Assembly (NCBI GenBank): GCA_903772945.1
Contig: CAICTM010000105.1
Span: 56,031-120,030 of the forward strand
Source of the DNA: Seminavis robusta
Lineage: Eukaryota > Bacillariophyta > Bacillariophyceae > Naviculales > Naviculaceae
Reading direction: 5' to 3'
Length of the DNA stretch: 64,000 nucleotides
Part shown: positions 28,993 to 41,900 of the stretch, piece after piece
Layout: the number at the start of each line of letters is the position of its first letter
How positions within the stretch are numbered: position 1 is the first letter of the stretch
Notes under the pieces: generated by a model
What the model was told of the DNA's origin: nothing
Databases searched by the model: none
Seen by the model: the letters and a program-made list of their open reading frames with translations, nothing else
Program-made: the position numbers and the translations under genes

Positions 28993-30899
28993 GCCCTTCA
29001 TGAACTCGGAGCAAGCTTGGACAAGGCGCAGCATGTCCGCTGCCCGTAGTCGAGCGAAAACTACATGTACTAGCTAGTATCCTAGCTCGCTGGAGGCCGA
29101 GAATCAAACCTCGATAGTTCCATGATGTTGTTGACACTACATGTACTACTCGCCAGCCACCGGTACCGGTATTCTTGGCAGGCTGGGGGATACAGGATGC
29201 TGTTGGCTGGTTGTTTTACCCGCCATATGCATTGTCCAGGTGGGCCACCGGTAACACCGGATGCGGGAAACGCAGCAGGAGCCTCCCATTGCCCCGACAA
29301 CACCTAGTAGGACCCATCAGTTGGCTGTAATCACGATTATCTACTGCACGTAATGTGCATCTGGCTTCCAGGTTCATCTCCTACTACTCTGCATGATGCG
29401 ATCTATTGCTACTGTTATCCCGACCCATCAACTTGTGTCATGCAGGTCCATGCTTTTTCATGGGCCTAAGGATTCTCTACTAGCTGCCACTGAACAGGGT
29501 ATCCCCACCTGCTTCTAAAGGTGCAAGGCACACGTCACCTCCAACTAGGATTGGTTACTCGCTTCTTCGAAAACATGCTAACACAGGATGCCCCGGCCAA
29601 AACGCAGTCAAATTTGTGACGATAGCTAGCAAGTTGGCTGCTAGAGCTAGCTAGAGTAAAGCTGTGACGTGATGGCTTGCCGAATGAATCGAGAAAGCTT
29701 TTGAGAACATCCACCATGCTGCCTCCACCTTCTCCTTTCCGCAGCTCTTCCATCTTCCATGCAGCCATGTGGTCATCATCTATCTTTTGCTGTCGCAAGC
29801 AAGTCCGGCACACCGGACTTGCCCTCCATGCCACCATCCAGCCAAACCAAAAAATCCAGCGGCATGTGGGACATGCGTCCACGGTCATTACAATACCAGG
29901 TGAGTACTCCTTGTTGGCCGTGACTTCCAACTGTGGTTGAAACTCTCTCCACCCAGGCGTGAATTCTGGTACATGTGCCAGATGGAAAACAGTGACGCTG
30001 CCAATGAAGTGGGACAAATCCGATGTTAAGCAGTAGTAACGACATTGGAAAGGAGAGCAGTAAAAAGGGTTGAAGGGAGTCGTCAACAGTGGTAAAAGAA
30101 CCCCAGGCTTTCAAAACAATGTTGGCCGCTGGCTGTCACCTCTTGGAACACTCGAACATGCAGTCATCTTGCCTCGTGTGAATGGACATTGAGTGGTTAA
30201 ATCCAGGCTAGTACAGTTGTTTTCTCACCGTCTGTTTCTGGAAGCCAATAAGGCCTGCCAAAGCAGCAAATCCAGTCAAATCAAAGGTAAAATTTTGGTA
30301 TTGCTGAATTGTTCTGACTAATTCTGCTTTTACTGGAAAATTGCCTTTTCGATGGTCACAAAAATTGGAAAAAGTAGATTTATTGTGTCATCACTGCTCG
30401 TATCGCAGCACAAGCGGCATCATCATGTTAATTAAAAATGTATGCCTTTAGTCATTGGTGTTGTAGGTAAGATTAAAGGGTAACAGCCCCTTTTACTGAA
30501 TCTTGGATACTGTGCACTTTGCGTTAATTAAAGTTTCTGAGAGAATTAGACTTCTCTTTGTGGAGCAAAAAGTGTCCAAGAGTCATATAATAAGTAATGG
30601 CGGTATTGCCTACCGTAATATTGACCATCTGGTTGGAGGAGAAAACAGCCAAGATCCCACCAACCAAGACCAAGGTTGGTCTACTAGTAGCTAGCTATTT
30701 CCATTCGGGCACATCCCTTTGGCTTGTGGCTATTTGAATTCCCAGCAAAGCCAGCAGCAGAGCCTTGCACGCCCTGCAATCAAAGAGCAGTCGGCGAAGT
30801 GAAACTACAGTTTTTAATACTACCAAAGGATCAATCCAGCACAAGCTATAGCTAGCAACCCAAGCAAAAGCCAACCAACCCAACCCAAGCAAAAGCAAG
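28993..30899. other. Intergenic with one doubtful ORF
   Basis: A 183-codon minus-strand frame (29535-30086) includes CPTCRWIFWFGWMVAWRASPVCRTC, two CxxC pairs that could bind zinc, followed by a charged helix. No homologue comes to mind and the flanking residues look random, so I list it only as a possibility. CCGGTACCGG and TAGC words recur. 30,230-30,560 is AT-rich with nothing recognised. Confidence 0.3.
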
Positions 30900-33800
30900 A
30901 TGAACTTTCTTTGGTCGAATCCTCCTCCTGAGGAAGAAGAAGAGATCGCCGTGCCCGGCCCCGACGATGCCGCGGTCCCTCTCGATGCCCCTACGGTCCC
31001 CGAGCCGCCCGTTTTTGATGCGTTTCGATCTCAGCTACTGCAGTCCACGAGGACTGGTTTGGTGGATAGTGCCATGATGGAAGTTCCCTTGGCGAGTGGC
31101 GACGATCATGACGACGACGACGACGACGACGACAGTGCTAAAGGGGATGACCGCTTTGATGACCCCGAAAACAGTGATGATGATGGGTGGAGTGAATCCC
31201 CCAGCAACTTTTCTCTCAGCAGCATGGACATTGAACGAAACCTTCGTAACAATGCCATGCAGTACATGGCTATGGAGTACATTTACAGCAGCATGTACGG
31301 GGCAGTGTACAGTGTCTGTACGTGGCCTCGACTCCTGCTCAGCTATTTACTAGGAGTACTGGGCTTTATTGACAAGAAGACCGGAGATGGCGATACGGGG
31401 GGAGGACCCGTGCCACAAAAAGAGAGCACTCCGATGCAGACCATGGCGGTATCCGCGTCGCAATCGGCGGCCATTGGAGTATCCAGTGGAGTCATGGCGG
31501 CCACCAGTCCGGCTGCTGCCGGAGCATCCTCTCTCGCCGCTGCTGTGTCTACCGTTTCCTCCCTATCGACGCCGGCCCAGATTGGGATTGCCGTGGCAGC
31601 CGCTGCCACTCTGGCGGCTACGACGGCGGGCATTGCGGCCCTCGCCGCCAGCAATAGCAACGCCTGCAGCTCCACCGACATGAAACAAGGGGTCGTGCAA
31701 ATGGCGTTTGCTTCCAACAGTACTACTGGCAGTGACACAACGACTCTCCTATTAGAGAACCAACAAGACTTGGAAGATATCTTTGCCCAAGTCTACAACA
31801 ATGTCACGGCAAATGCGACAGCCGATTCCATCGTTGATCGATGCGACAGTCCCTACATTCCAACCGATGGAGTCAAGTTGATGCAGGTCGAGTCCATTGA
31901 CGGGGAAAATTTTACCAATACCTATTGGGTCACGGACGTTCAGTGCAATGGATGTTCCGATAAAGACCCCCTTTTTGGCACCAACAACGGCGACGACAGC
32001 AGTATCCCCATGGATGACGCATTATTCAATGATTTTGTGGACGAGTTCACACAAGCAATACAACCCGTGTTGGTCCCAGAGACGAGTCAAAACGCCGATA
32101 CAACAAACGGCCAAATTCCTGGTGGCGTCGAGCAGCAAGAACCACCACCAGTCACCATTCCATTTGTAGCGTTGGTGGATCCCGTCACGGGAGAGACACT
32201 TCCAGAGCAACCACGGCGAACATCAGATACCATTGAATTGTTGCCAGAACTGGATACTGTTTGGAATGGAAATAATCCAGAGCAAGACCGACTCGTTGTA
32301 CCAGGGCCAAGCACTGTAGCGGCAACACCTGCTGCTTCGACTCCTGCTGATGCGTCGACTCCTGATGCAACGACTCCTGCATCGACATTGTCAAACCCTA
32401 CAGCCAATGCTCAGCCGGGGGCAGTACCTGATCAGCCGGGGGCAGCACCCGGTCCACCGGGACCAACGTCTGGTGCAGACACCCCTCCTGGAACACCAGC
32501 TACACCCGATGGCCCTGCCCAAGACCAAAACACTCCTGCCGCAAGTGTTCCATCAGTAATGGCGTCAAGTCCCAATGCAGCGCCTTCTATTGTAATAGCT
32601 GGCCCGCCCAATCAGGGACCATCGTCGTCAATGGCTAGTCCAACAACCATTGCTACCCAGCCGGGTTTAGCTGCCGCCAATCCTACTGTTGTTGTTGGCA
32701 ATCCCAGTGGAAATGGCGCCAACTTGCCACCACCTGCAGCCACGAGTTCTTCTTTTCCCTCCAGCAATCCCGATCAAGTTTCAGGCAGTGATAACCAACA
32801 ACAACAGCCAGCAGGAGAACCAAGTCTCCAAACCAACCCACTGCCAACATCATCAGGGAATGGCAACCCGGGAAAATCCCCATCTGTGGTGCCTCCTCCT
32901 AATGCTGGTCGGCCCAACATGGCACCCTCCAGAAACCAAGATACCACCAATTCGGTGCCCGGTACTCCTGGGTTTCCTACTGGTAGCATCGGTGGTTCCC
33001 AACCCCAATCACCAGGTCAAATTCCTTCCTCCTCTTCTGTACCGGGATTGCCATCTACTCCAGCAAGACCCAGCGCTGATATGCAATCACCCGCAGGAAT
33101 CCTCTCAAGTGGGGCACCTAATCTGCCGTCTGCAATTGTCATTGTGTATTCTGGACCATCTCCTGCAAATGATGCACCAAACGGCAACCCCCAATCTTCA
33201 CCAACCTCTGTTTCGGCAGCAGTTGTTTCACCACCAGCCTTCTTGTCAACCACTACATCAACAGTTCCAACAATTGCTCCCACAAGAGCAACGCTTTCCG
33301 CAGAGACATGCGCTGCCCTGCAAATGTTTGGATCCCATGCATCATCGGGAGCTTGTAGCAACATCAATAATGGAGGCAGCAGCAGTCCAAACTCTTTGTC
33401 TCCCAATACACTTATTCCAGCTCCTACCAATCCTACAGTGCAACCACAAAATACACCACAAAAAACACTTGCACCAGCTACAATAAAAGCTTTGAACGAA
33501 TATACCCAGAGAGCCGATACTCCAGTACCAACCAGGTTGACCCAATCAGAACCCTCATCTATCGCTGCGAGCAGAACAACTACAAACCCAACAGCAATGC
33601 CCGTAACAGATGCTCCTACACCTGAACCAACCCCTGAACCCACAGAAACTCCCACTTTAGCACCCACAGAAGAACCAACAAATAACCCAACCAATAGCCC
33701 CACAAATGAACCAACAACTCAGCCCACTGAAGACCCAACACCAATCCCAACCATAGACCCCACAAATTTCCCAACAAGCAATCCCACACCTGCTCCCACA

Positions 33801-36800
33801 AATCAGCCTGTCACTACCCCAACCCCCGCACCAACAGGAAGCCCCTCCTCGGGGCCAGTGCAAGAGGACTACTTCATCACCTTCACAGGGCCAACCACTG
33901 GGTGGACAGACCAGGAAATGATTGATGGCTTTGAGGAGGCATACGGCTCCCTCCCAAACACCGAATCTACCATTGACAGCATAGTTGTTGGCCAACCGGT
34001 TCCTACCGGGCATCAGTTGTGGCAACTGGGTTTACGCGGATGGTGGCTTCTACCTGGAATTCACTGTGTCCTCCAGTCCTGGGTCATTGGATGAGATCCT
34101 GACTGCCTCTGAGACGGAGTTCCTGCAGCAGTACAACCAGGAGATCCAGAGCACGGGTGCTGTTGCCTCAACTCTCAGACAGGAAGTGCCCCATCAGGCA
34201 GCATCTTTAATTCTTCCCTTTCCTTCAGTTGCGCCATCACAAGGTTTGGATTGGATTTCTGGGTTTATGCTGGTTGATGCTGATTCAGGGGTTGATATTG
34301 GTGAAATTACAGACGGTAGTGTCATTGACCTTGGTGATGTGTACGGGTCTTCAGTACAAGATCGAAAGAAGAAAGTCCGACATCTTCAAACTGTTACTAA
34401 CCCAACAAATTTGAACATTAGGGTTGTCTCGAACCCATCAACCCTGGACAGTGTCGACTTTTTCGAAAATGGCAACTTCACACGAACTGAAACTTCAGCC
34501 CCTTATGCTCTTGCAGGGAAGACTCCCGTCGGAAACTACCTTGCAAGCCGCACATTGTCAACTGTAGCTTCATCTCTTCTCCTCAAGGCAGTACCCACTC
34601 TTAATGGCGTTGTGGGAACACCTCTCGAAATCACCGTCTCTGTTGTGTCTGCCATCACAAACACCCCAACCAGCCCCAGTGCCGGCCAGTCTCCTACAGG
34701 AAATCCTACCAAAGCGCCTACAAAGGCCCCAACGGCTCCTACAAAAGCACCTTCACAAGCACCCATTATGCCGGGAGCACCCACAAAAGCACCAACTGTG
34801 GCTCCAGCTCCAACTAAGGCTCCCACGAAAGCACCAACGGAGACACCTACAAAAGCTCCAACTGTGGCTCCCACAAAAGCACCTTCACAACCACCCATTA
34901 TGCCGGGAGCACCCACAAAAGCACCAACTGTGCTCCAGCTCCAACTAAGGCTCCACGAAAGCACCAACGGAGGCACCTACAAAAGCTCCAACTGTGGCTC
35001 CACAAAAGCACCTTCACAAGCACCCATTATGCCGGGAGCACCCACAAAAGCACCAACTGTGGCTCCAGCTCAACTAAGGCTCCCACGAAAGCACCAACGG
35101 AGACACCCACGAAAGCACCAACCGAAACACCTACAAAAGCTCCAACGAAGGCTCCAACGAGATCACGACACAGGCACCGATTACGCGGGAGCACCACAAA
35201 AGCCCTACAAAAGCCCTACAAAAGCACCAACTGTGGCTCCAGCTCAACTAAGGCTCCCACGAAATCACCATCGCAAGCACCAACTGTGGCTCCAGCTCCA
35301 ACTAAGGCTCCAACAAAATCACCGACACAGGCACCGATTATGCCAGGAGCACCCACAAAAGCCCCTTCGAAGGCACCTACAAAAGCACCTACTGTGGCTC
35401 CAGCACCAACTAAGGCCCCACCAAATCACCGACACAAGCACCAACTCGGGCTCCCACAAAAGCACCTACAAAACACCAACAGTGGCTCGGCTCCAACTAA
35501 GGTCCCAACAAAATCACGACAAAGCACCAACTCGGCTCCCACAAAAGCACCTACAAGCACCAACGTGGCTCCGGCTCCAACTAACGCCCCAACAAAAGCA
35601 CCGACACAAGCACCCATTATTGCAGGAGCACCTACGAGAGCACCAACAAAGGCTCCCACAAAAGCACCTACCGTGGCTCCAGCACCTACCAAGGCACCTA
35701 CCAAGGCACCTACTAAAAAACCGACCAAAGCACCTACTAAAGCTCCACCAAAGCCCCCACAGCACCCACAAAAGCACCTTCCAAAGCACCAACAAAGCTC
35801 CCACCAAAGCCCCAACCAAGGCACCACAAGGCACCACCAAAGCCCTATAAAGCTCTACAAGGCAACAAAGCACCAACAAAGCACCTACCAAGGCACCTAC
35901 AAAAGCCCCAACCAAAGCACCTACCAAGGCCCACAAAGCACCTACCAAGGCACCCACAAAGCACCAACCAAGCACCCACCAAAGCCCAACCAAGGCACCC
36001 ACAAAGCACCAACCAAGCACAACAAGCACCCACCAAAGCACCACCAAAGCCCCAACCAACACCTACTAAAGCCCAACCAAAGCTCCAACTAAGGCACCAC
36101 TAAACCCAACCAAGGCTCCTACCAAGGCACCACAAAGCACCTACCAAGGCACCACTAAAGCCCCAACCAAAGCACCTGCCAAGGCACCCACCAAAGCCCC
36201 AACCAAGCCCAACAAGGCACCACTCAAGCCCCAACCAAGGCTCCTACCAAGGCGCACTAAAGCCCCAACAAGGCTCCCACCAAAGCCCCAACCAGGCCCT
36301 ACCAAGGCACCACCAAAGCCCACCAAGGCTCCAACTAAGGCACCACTAAAGCCCCAACAAGGCTCCTACCAAGGCACCCACCAAGGCACCACAAAGGCAC
36401 CTACTAAAGCACCCACAAAGCTCCACCAAAGCTCCCACCAAGGCACCCACCAAGGTGCCAACATCTGTCCCCACCTGTTGCAGCTCCCACCCATGGTAAG
36501 TAAACCCTTCTTCTCTCTGCTTGTTTACTTCTGCTTCTGCTCCAGCTAATGGTTGTCAATGATTTCTGTGCTGCTGAAGTCTTTGGTGACAAGACTACCT
36601 TGGGTACAGCATTAGAACAGGGTGACTACTCACCAACAGGTCCCTATGGTAAGGAGGAAATGATGCAATTTTTACTAATCCAAGGGGTAAACAACTCAAC
36701 CTTTTCAATTTTCCAAAGGCCCAATTACATCATGGGACGTGACAGCAGTTAAAAACTTTGGTAAGTGGACATGACTCTTTTCCTGGTCTGATCTCATGAT

Positions 36801-38492
36801 GCCTTTGGGAACTCATTAATGCCAATGGTCATTTCGTGATGTGGATTACTCTGGCCTTCAGATTCCATAATTAGTAGTCTTTCAAATGTGGCCACATTCA
36901 ATGGTGATGTGAGCCAGTGGGATGTCAGTGGAGTTACTTCCATGAACTCTGCCTTTTTGAGTAAGGACAAACATGATGCATGTCACCAAGATTTTTAGTG
37001 CGTCGTTGCTAACACTTTTGGTTGTGCAACAGATGCTGCTGCTTTCAATGTGCCCCTGACCGACTGGGTTGTTTCAGGTGTTACTAACATGGCATCCATG
37101 TTTGAGAGTTCAGGCTTCAACGCTGATGTTTCCACTTGGTAAGAAATTATGCTGCTCAAAAACAGAATTCCACAATTATTGTTGTCTCATACCATGCTCC
37201 ACAACTATTTGTAGGGTCACAAGCTCAGTCAACAACATGGTAAGCTTGACTTGGACCTGTGGACTTTCCCATTGTGTCACCGTGCATGCATGGACTCTTT
37301 ATCCTAACTTGATTTGTACAACTGGACAGGATTTCTTGTTCAAGAGTAGGTTACCTGCGTATGCCTTGTTGCCTTCTTTTCGAATATGCATGTTTGCTGA
37401 CTGGCTCCAATTGCCTTCTCTTGAAGACAATGGTGCCTTCAACCAACCCGTCAACGGCTGGGACACTTCCAAGGTCACAACCATGGACTCCTTGTTCTTG
37501 GCCAATGTAAAGTTCAACCAACCTGTCGTGAGTCGGTCGCGTCAAATTCTCTATGATACTACAATGACACAGGTACCGTTACTCACCCTCATTTCTGACG
37601 TTTTGCGATCTTGTGAAACAACCTCTGTAGAACGATTGGGATGTGTCTTCTGTAACACTCATGGATGTAAGCATTCTCCTCCGCCACTGCAAGTCGTTTT
37701 GGTGCAAAGAGCTTTCAATAACACAATGTTGCTGCTCTTGTTTCTGGTTCGAATTTATCAGAGACTTTTCCGAGGTAAGAACACTGGTTTCTTTTTCTGA
37801 TTTTTCAGACGAAACAACTTGCACTCAACCTGATTGGTTCAAAATGGCAGGCTGTACAGTTTTCAACCAGCCCCTGAGCAATTGGGATGTGTCCAAAGCA
37901 AATAATATGAGGCGAATGGTGAGCGCACGCAGTGTAATTGCTTGACAGCATGAGAGGCTTTTTGTTGGACCTGTTATACTTACCTTGCACTATACTATGT
38001 GTAGTTCCGGACGTCGGCCTTCAACCAGAACATCAACAACTGGGATGTGTCCAGCAACACTGAATTTACATCCATGTTTTATGAGGCTACTGCCTACAAC
38101 CAGCCCCTCAACAACTGGGATACAAGCATTGGGAAAAAGTTTGACATCATGTTCTTTGGTGCATCACTCTTCAACCAGAACGTCGCCACATGGTTTGTTT
38201 TCCGTGCGGTGTGTGATTGTTGCATCAGTTGCCTGAGTGAGCTAATGTATGTCCGCATCTGTGTTTCTTATTTATTATTTTGCGCAGGGATGTTGGTGCC
38301 GCGACAACCTTTAGTGAAATGTTTAGTGGAGCTACTGTGTTTGGCTACGATCTTTGTGCTTGGGGTGACAAGATAACAGGAACTCCTACCATCACATCAA
38401 TGTTCGCAAGTACTGCGTGTACTGAAGCTGCGACTCCGGTAGACTTGGGGGCAACTCCAAAAGGCCCCTTCTGTGAAGTTTGTACTCCCTAG
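30900..38492 (+). CDS. Giant PT-rich stalk protein with C-terminal DUF285 (BspA-like) repeats, multi-exon
   Basis: Exon 1 starts at 30900 (AAGATGAAC). Residues about 1-110 are acidic with a poly-Asp run, and an Ala-rich hydrophobic segment at about 222-252 could be a membrane anchor. A Pro/Thr/Ser stalk then leads to a folded block (about 33860-34660: DYFITFTGPTTGWTDQEM, CGNWVYADGGFYLEFTV). A one-base excess in the GGG at 34008-34010 shifts the frame there. PTKAP repeats follow (34700-36470), then micro-exons encoding DUF285 repeats. Those I can place are 36546..36648, 36719..36760, 36862..36960, 37033..37138, 37215..37239, 37330..37345, 37427..37527, 37631..37666, about 37850..37918, 38005..38192 and 38288..38492. 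They read FNGDVSQWDVSGVTSM, FNQPVNGWDTSKVTTM and FNQNINNWDVSSN. The 37667-37850 joins and the last repeat-exon phase are uncertain. A surface adhesin-like role is inferred. Confidence 0.68.
34700..36470 (+). repeat. PTKAP-coding tandem repeat array
   Basis: A 15-bp unit encoding PTKAP (or PTxAP) is repeated for about 1.75 kb. A higher-order unit of about 130 bp contains SQAPIMPGAPTKAPTVAPAP and is recognisable at about 34735, 34880 and 35010, and again at about 35320 and 35600. From about 34930 the frame slips repeatedly by single bases (CTGTGCTCC for CTGTGGCTCC, GCTCCACG for GCTCCCACG). After 35850 no frame stays open for long. Confidence 0.8.
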
Positions 38493-38954
38493 GAGAATCC
38501 CAACAATTTGGCAAAACGAGAGGCAGAACAAGGGGCCAGGTTCTCCAGAATTGAGGAGAGCCAACGGAGAACTGATCTTGAGGGATGTATGATTCGAATC
38601 AATCCTTTCGAAGCCTGAGATTATTGCTATTGCATGGCCTATCTGTTTAAACCGAACAGTGCAACGACGAGCCAGTAGCTGCTTGCGGCGACTGATGCTC
38701 CGTGGCGGCATGCCTGGATGGGAGGATGCAACGAGGGTGTGATGACTTTTGCGTGCTCCATCTCAAGACCATGCAACGCAACTTCACACAGAGCACCTCT
38801 GTATCGTCGTCCTCTCAACACAACTTGCTTGGTGACTAAAATCGCTGTCAAGAGTAATCCATTGTGGTTTCGAATGCTTTTATCCTTTAGTCTACTTTCT
38901 ATTCTTCGCAGCAATCTCAGTCAGCCAGCCAGAAGATCGTGAACCCCAGACACC
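38493..38954. other. Intergenic, convergent gene ends
   Basis: This is the 3' flank of the DUF285 gene (+) and of the strawberry-notch gene (-). I see no repeat or ORF worth calling. Confidence 0.4.
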
Positions 38955-41900
38955 CTACTTCTTGGCAAAGAACGAAGTAATGGATTTCGACTTTTTGTTT
39001 GAAGCACCCGAGCCTTTCGAGGCACTTCGCTTGACAGTATTCGGCTTTCCATGCTTGTTGCTGCCCCCCTGAGCCGACTTGGCGCTACTGCTCTTGCTCT
39101 TCTCCGTCGACTGGTTGGCGTTCTTCGTGTCTGTCGTCGAAGCCTTGGCAGCAACTCTGAAGAAGGACTTGATTGTCTTTCGCTCGGTGGTGGCCCAGTC
39201 CCGGCTCTTGGCGCAGATGGGGGACAGCGCTTCGTCCGTGAACGCCTTCCCTGCCTTTCCACGTTCCTTGTTGACTTGGGCAAGCTCGGCTTGCAGTTTC
39301 TCAAGTGCCTCACCCCCGGGAGGAAACCGGACACCAACAATGCGACGGCCTTTGATCGTAGCACGCATAATCTTCAACGCGCGTTCCTTTTCGGATCGCA
39401 GCCGAACCGTCTTTTCGAGCAAAGGTAAGACATGTAGAACCGGTCCAGTCACCAATCGCTCTTGGAGACGCCGAGGAGCCAAACCGTTCTGATGAATGTC
39501 ATAGTCCGATTCCTCAAAGGCCCGTTCCCACACGGACGACACCCGCGAGCTTGCCTGCAGGACCATGTCCACGGCCGACACGGCCGTTCCCATGTGCTGC
39601 TTGAGCTCCTTACTGCCAAGGATCAGTCGGTACTTGCGAAGAAGATCGTGCGAGGACATGTCAGTCAGATTGGTACCCGTGTTTGGTCTAGAAATTCGCA
39701 TCCAACCATACGGATCAAAACTGTCAGCTTCTGCCTCGGTCTCAAAGGAGGAACGATCGAATTTGCGTCGTGCAAATAGAATCAGCTTGCGCCCCGCAAT
39801 CTGGTTTCGGGATTCGTAAAAGCCCGGCATGGCAACGTTTGTCTGACCCGTGGAGAGCCAACCATCGTCGTCGTCGTCCTCTTCGTCGTCATCGTCCACA
39901 TCAATGACTTCCTCGTCGGTCTCTTTCTTTTCGTCCGTCTCTTTCTTTTTGTCGTCGTTATCGGGCCACTTTTTCGCCTCGTCCACTGCCATTTGACAAA
40001 CCATCTCCAAAGGAATGCCACGATCCAGCACCAGTTCCGTCAGTTTGGTCATGGCACCACTGGCAGGATCCACGGCGAGATCGTGTTCACGTTTTACTTC
40101 AATAGTCGTGGCACGGATATCTTCGGCCGTGCCTTCGTATTCTCCGGTAGATTTCGCCTCGTGAATGACATCCTCCAAGGTGGACATGAAGAGCTTGAAC
40201 ACCAAGGTTTGTCGACGGACCGTCAACCCCGCCAATCGGTTGAGAAAGATTCGAACATCGGCTTTGCCCCGTGCCTCTCGATCGAGACCAATGATATCCA
40301 ATTCATCCGCCGACATGGCCAAGAGCATGGAATGCTTTCGCGCGACCGGGAGCCCCTCCTCTGCGGGCAATAATGCCAGAACAAACTCGTCCAAGATTTC
40401 TCGGGCATTCCGCGACGGCAAGGCACTCAACACCGTCGCTTGTGGTCCACTACTGCTCTGTTGCAGTTGCTGCTGTTGTTGTCGCACTTGTTCTTCCAAT
40501 TGATGATCTTCCACCGCGGCATAGAATCGTTTCAATGCTCGTTTGCCAAAGAGACTGTCCAAATCAAATTCTGACAAGGAACTCCCGGTCGCAGCGCGTC
40601 GATCACCCTTGGTGAGTGCCCCCAAACTGGCCATGCGTCGACTGACGGCCGCGGCAAATCGTCGTTCGCCACCCAAATTGGTCACCACCAATTGATAAAT
40701 GGGTGCCGAGACTTGTCCACTGCGATGACTGCGTCCCAATTGTTGGACCGCCTTGTCGGCCGACCAAGGCAATTCCAGTGTGTAATGAATGCGACGACGA
40801 TGACACCCCTTGCTATACGACGCGGCATGCAAGGAAATGCCCGTCGAAGCGGCATCACTGATAATGGCGACCGATTTGGTGCCATCCATGAACAGTCGTC
40901 GTTCCACGAGATTGACGCGTTCTTCATTTTTGGTGCCGTCCGTCATGCGTTTGGCATAGACAAATCTGTTTTTGTGGTTGCGCACCATGCGTCCGGGTCG
41001 TCCCGTCATTTCGGCCACGCAATCGACCCCTCCCAAGCGATCAATCAAATCATCCAACGGATTGGGTGGCAACTTGATTTGTTGCACTTCCTCGACGAGC
41101 GTTTGTTGCAGTTGCACCAGTGCCGGAATGGGTTCGGGTGGTGGCAAAGCTTGAATGCGCTCAATTTCGGCTTGAATGCGGGCGTATTCTGGGTCTTGTT
41201 GGGACGATGGCAATTTGGGGAGTTGTGGTGGCGGCGGTTGGACGGGAAAATGTGTCTGTACAAAGTTGGTCATGACAGCGGCAACGGTGGAGAACAGAGA
41301 CGGATAGACGGTATCGTCTTGTAGTAGTTTGTTGTTTTTCCTTTTATTGCCAGTGGTGTTGCCACCAAGCAATAGTGTTTGCAGATTGGCATCTCCGGTG
41401 GACTGCAATCCAATAACGACACAATGATTGTATTGTTGCATTTGCTGTAGAGCATGCTCTGCCAAACGTGGGACTTTGGCACAAATGGCCAATTCCTTGA
41501 AGAATCGTTGATGGGCGGACCAATAAATGCGCCAGACCATGCTGTTGGCGCTGGTGGTGCCAATCGTATCGAGTGCTTGTTTTAGGAGTTCTCGACAATG
41601 ATTCCACCATTGGACGGCTTGATCATAGACACGCTCTTGTTCGGGTGCCAGATCGATTTGAAAGGTTTGGAATTCGGCGCCTTCCCAGGACAGCGTCCGT
41701 GCCAGAAAGGATCCTTGTTGTTTGAGTTCTAGCGCCAACAATTCGAGTGATGCCAGTCCTCGGGATTCGAGGGATTGCCGAAACGATGCAAAATTGGCAA
41801 AATAGTGGAAGTGTCGTTCCGTGTCGGCGTGAATGCCCCACAATCCCAGTCGCTCCGCGTAAGCCAATTGTGCGAGATCACTGACACCGGTGGCACTGAC

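Noticed and set aside
29090-29125. Possible tRNA T-arm (GAGGTTTGATTCTC, minus strand)
   Set aside because: The loop is not TTCRANY, no D-arm or anticodon arm pairs upstream, and no acceptor stem can be built.
32689-33703. Alternate-frame ORFs (265 codons +, 228 codons -) in the PT-rich stalk
   Set aside because: The composition is a frame-shifted copy of the Pro/Thr/Ser codons, and the main frame stays open throughout.
35426-36326. Minus-strand ORFs rich in GALVGAFVG and WCFVGAL
   Set aside because: These are the reverse-strand shadow of the PTKAP-coding array, not membrane proteins.
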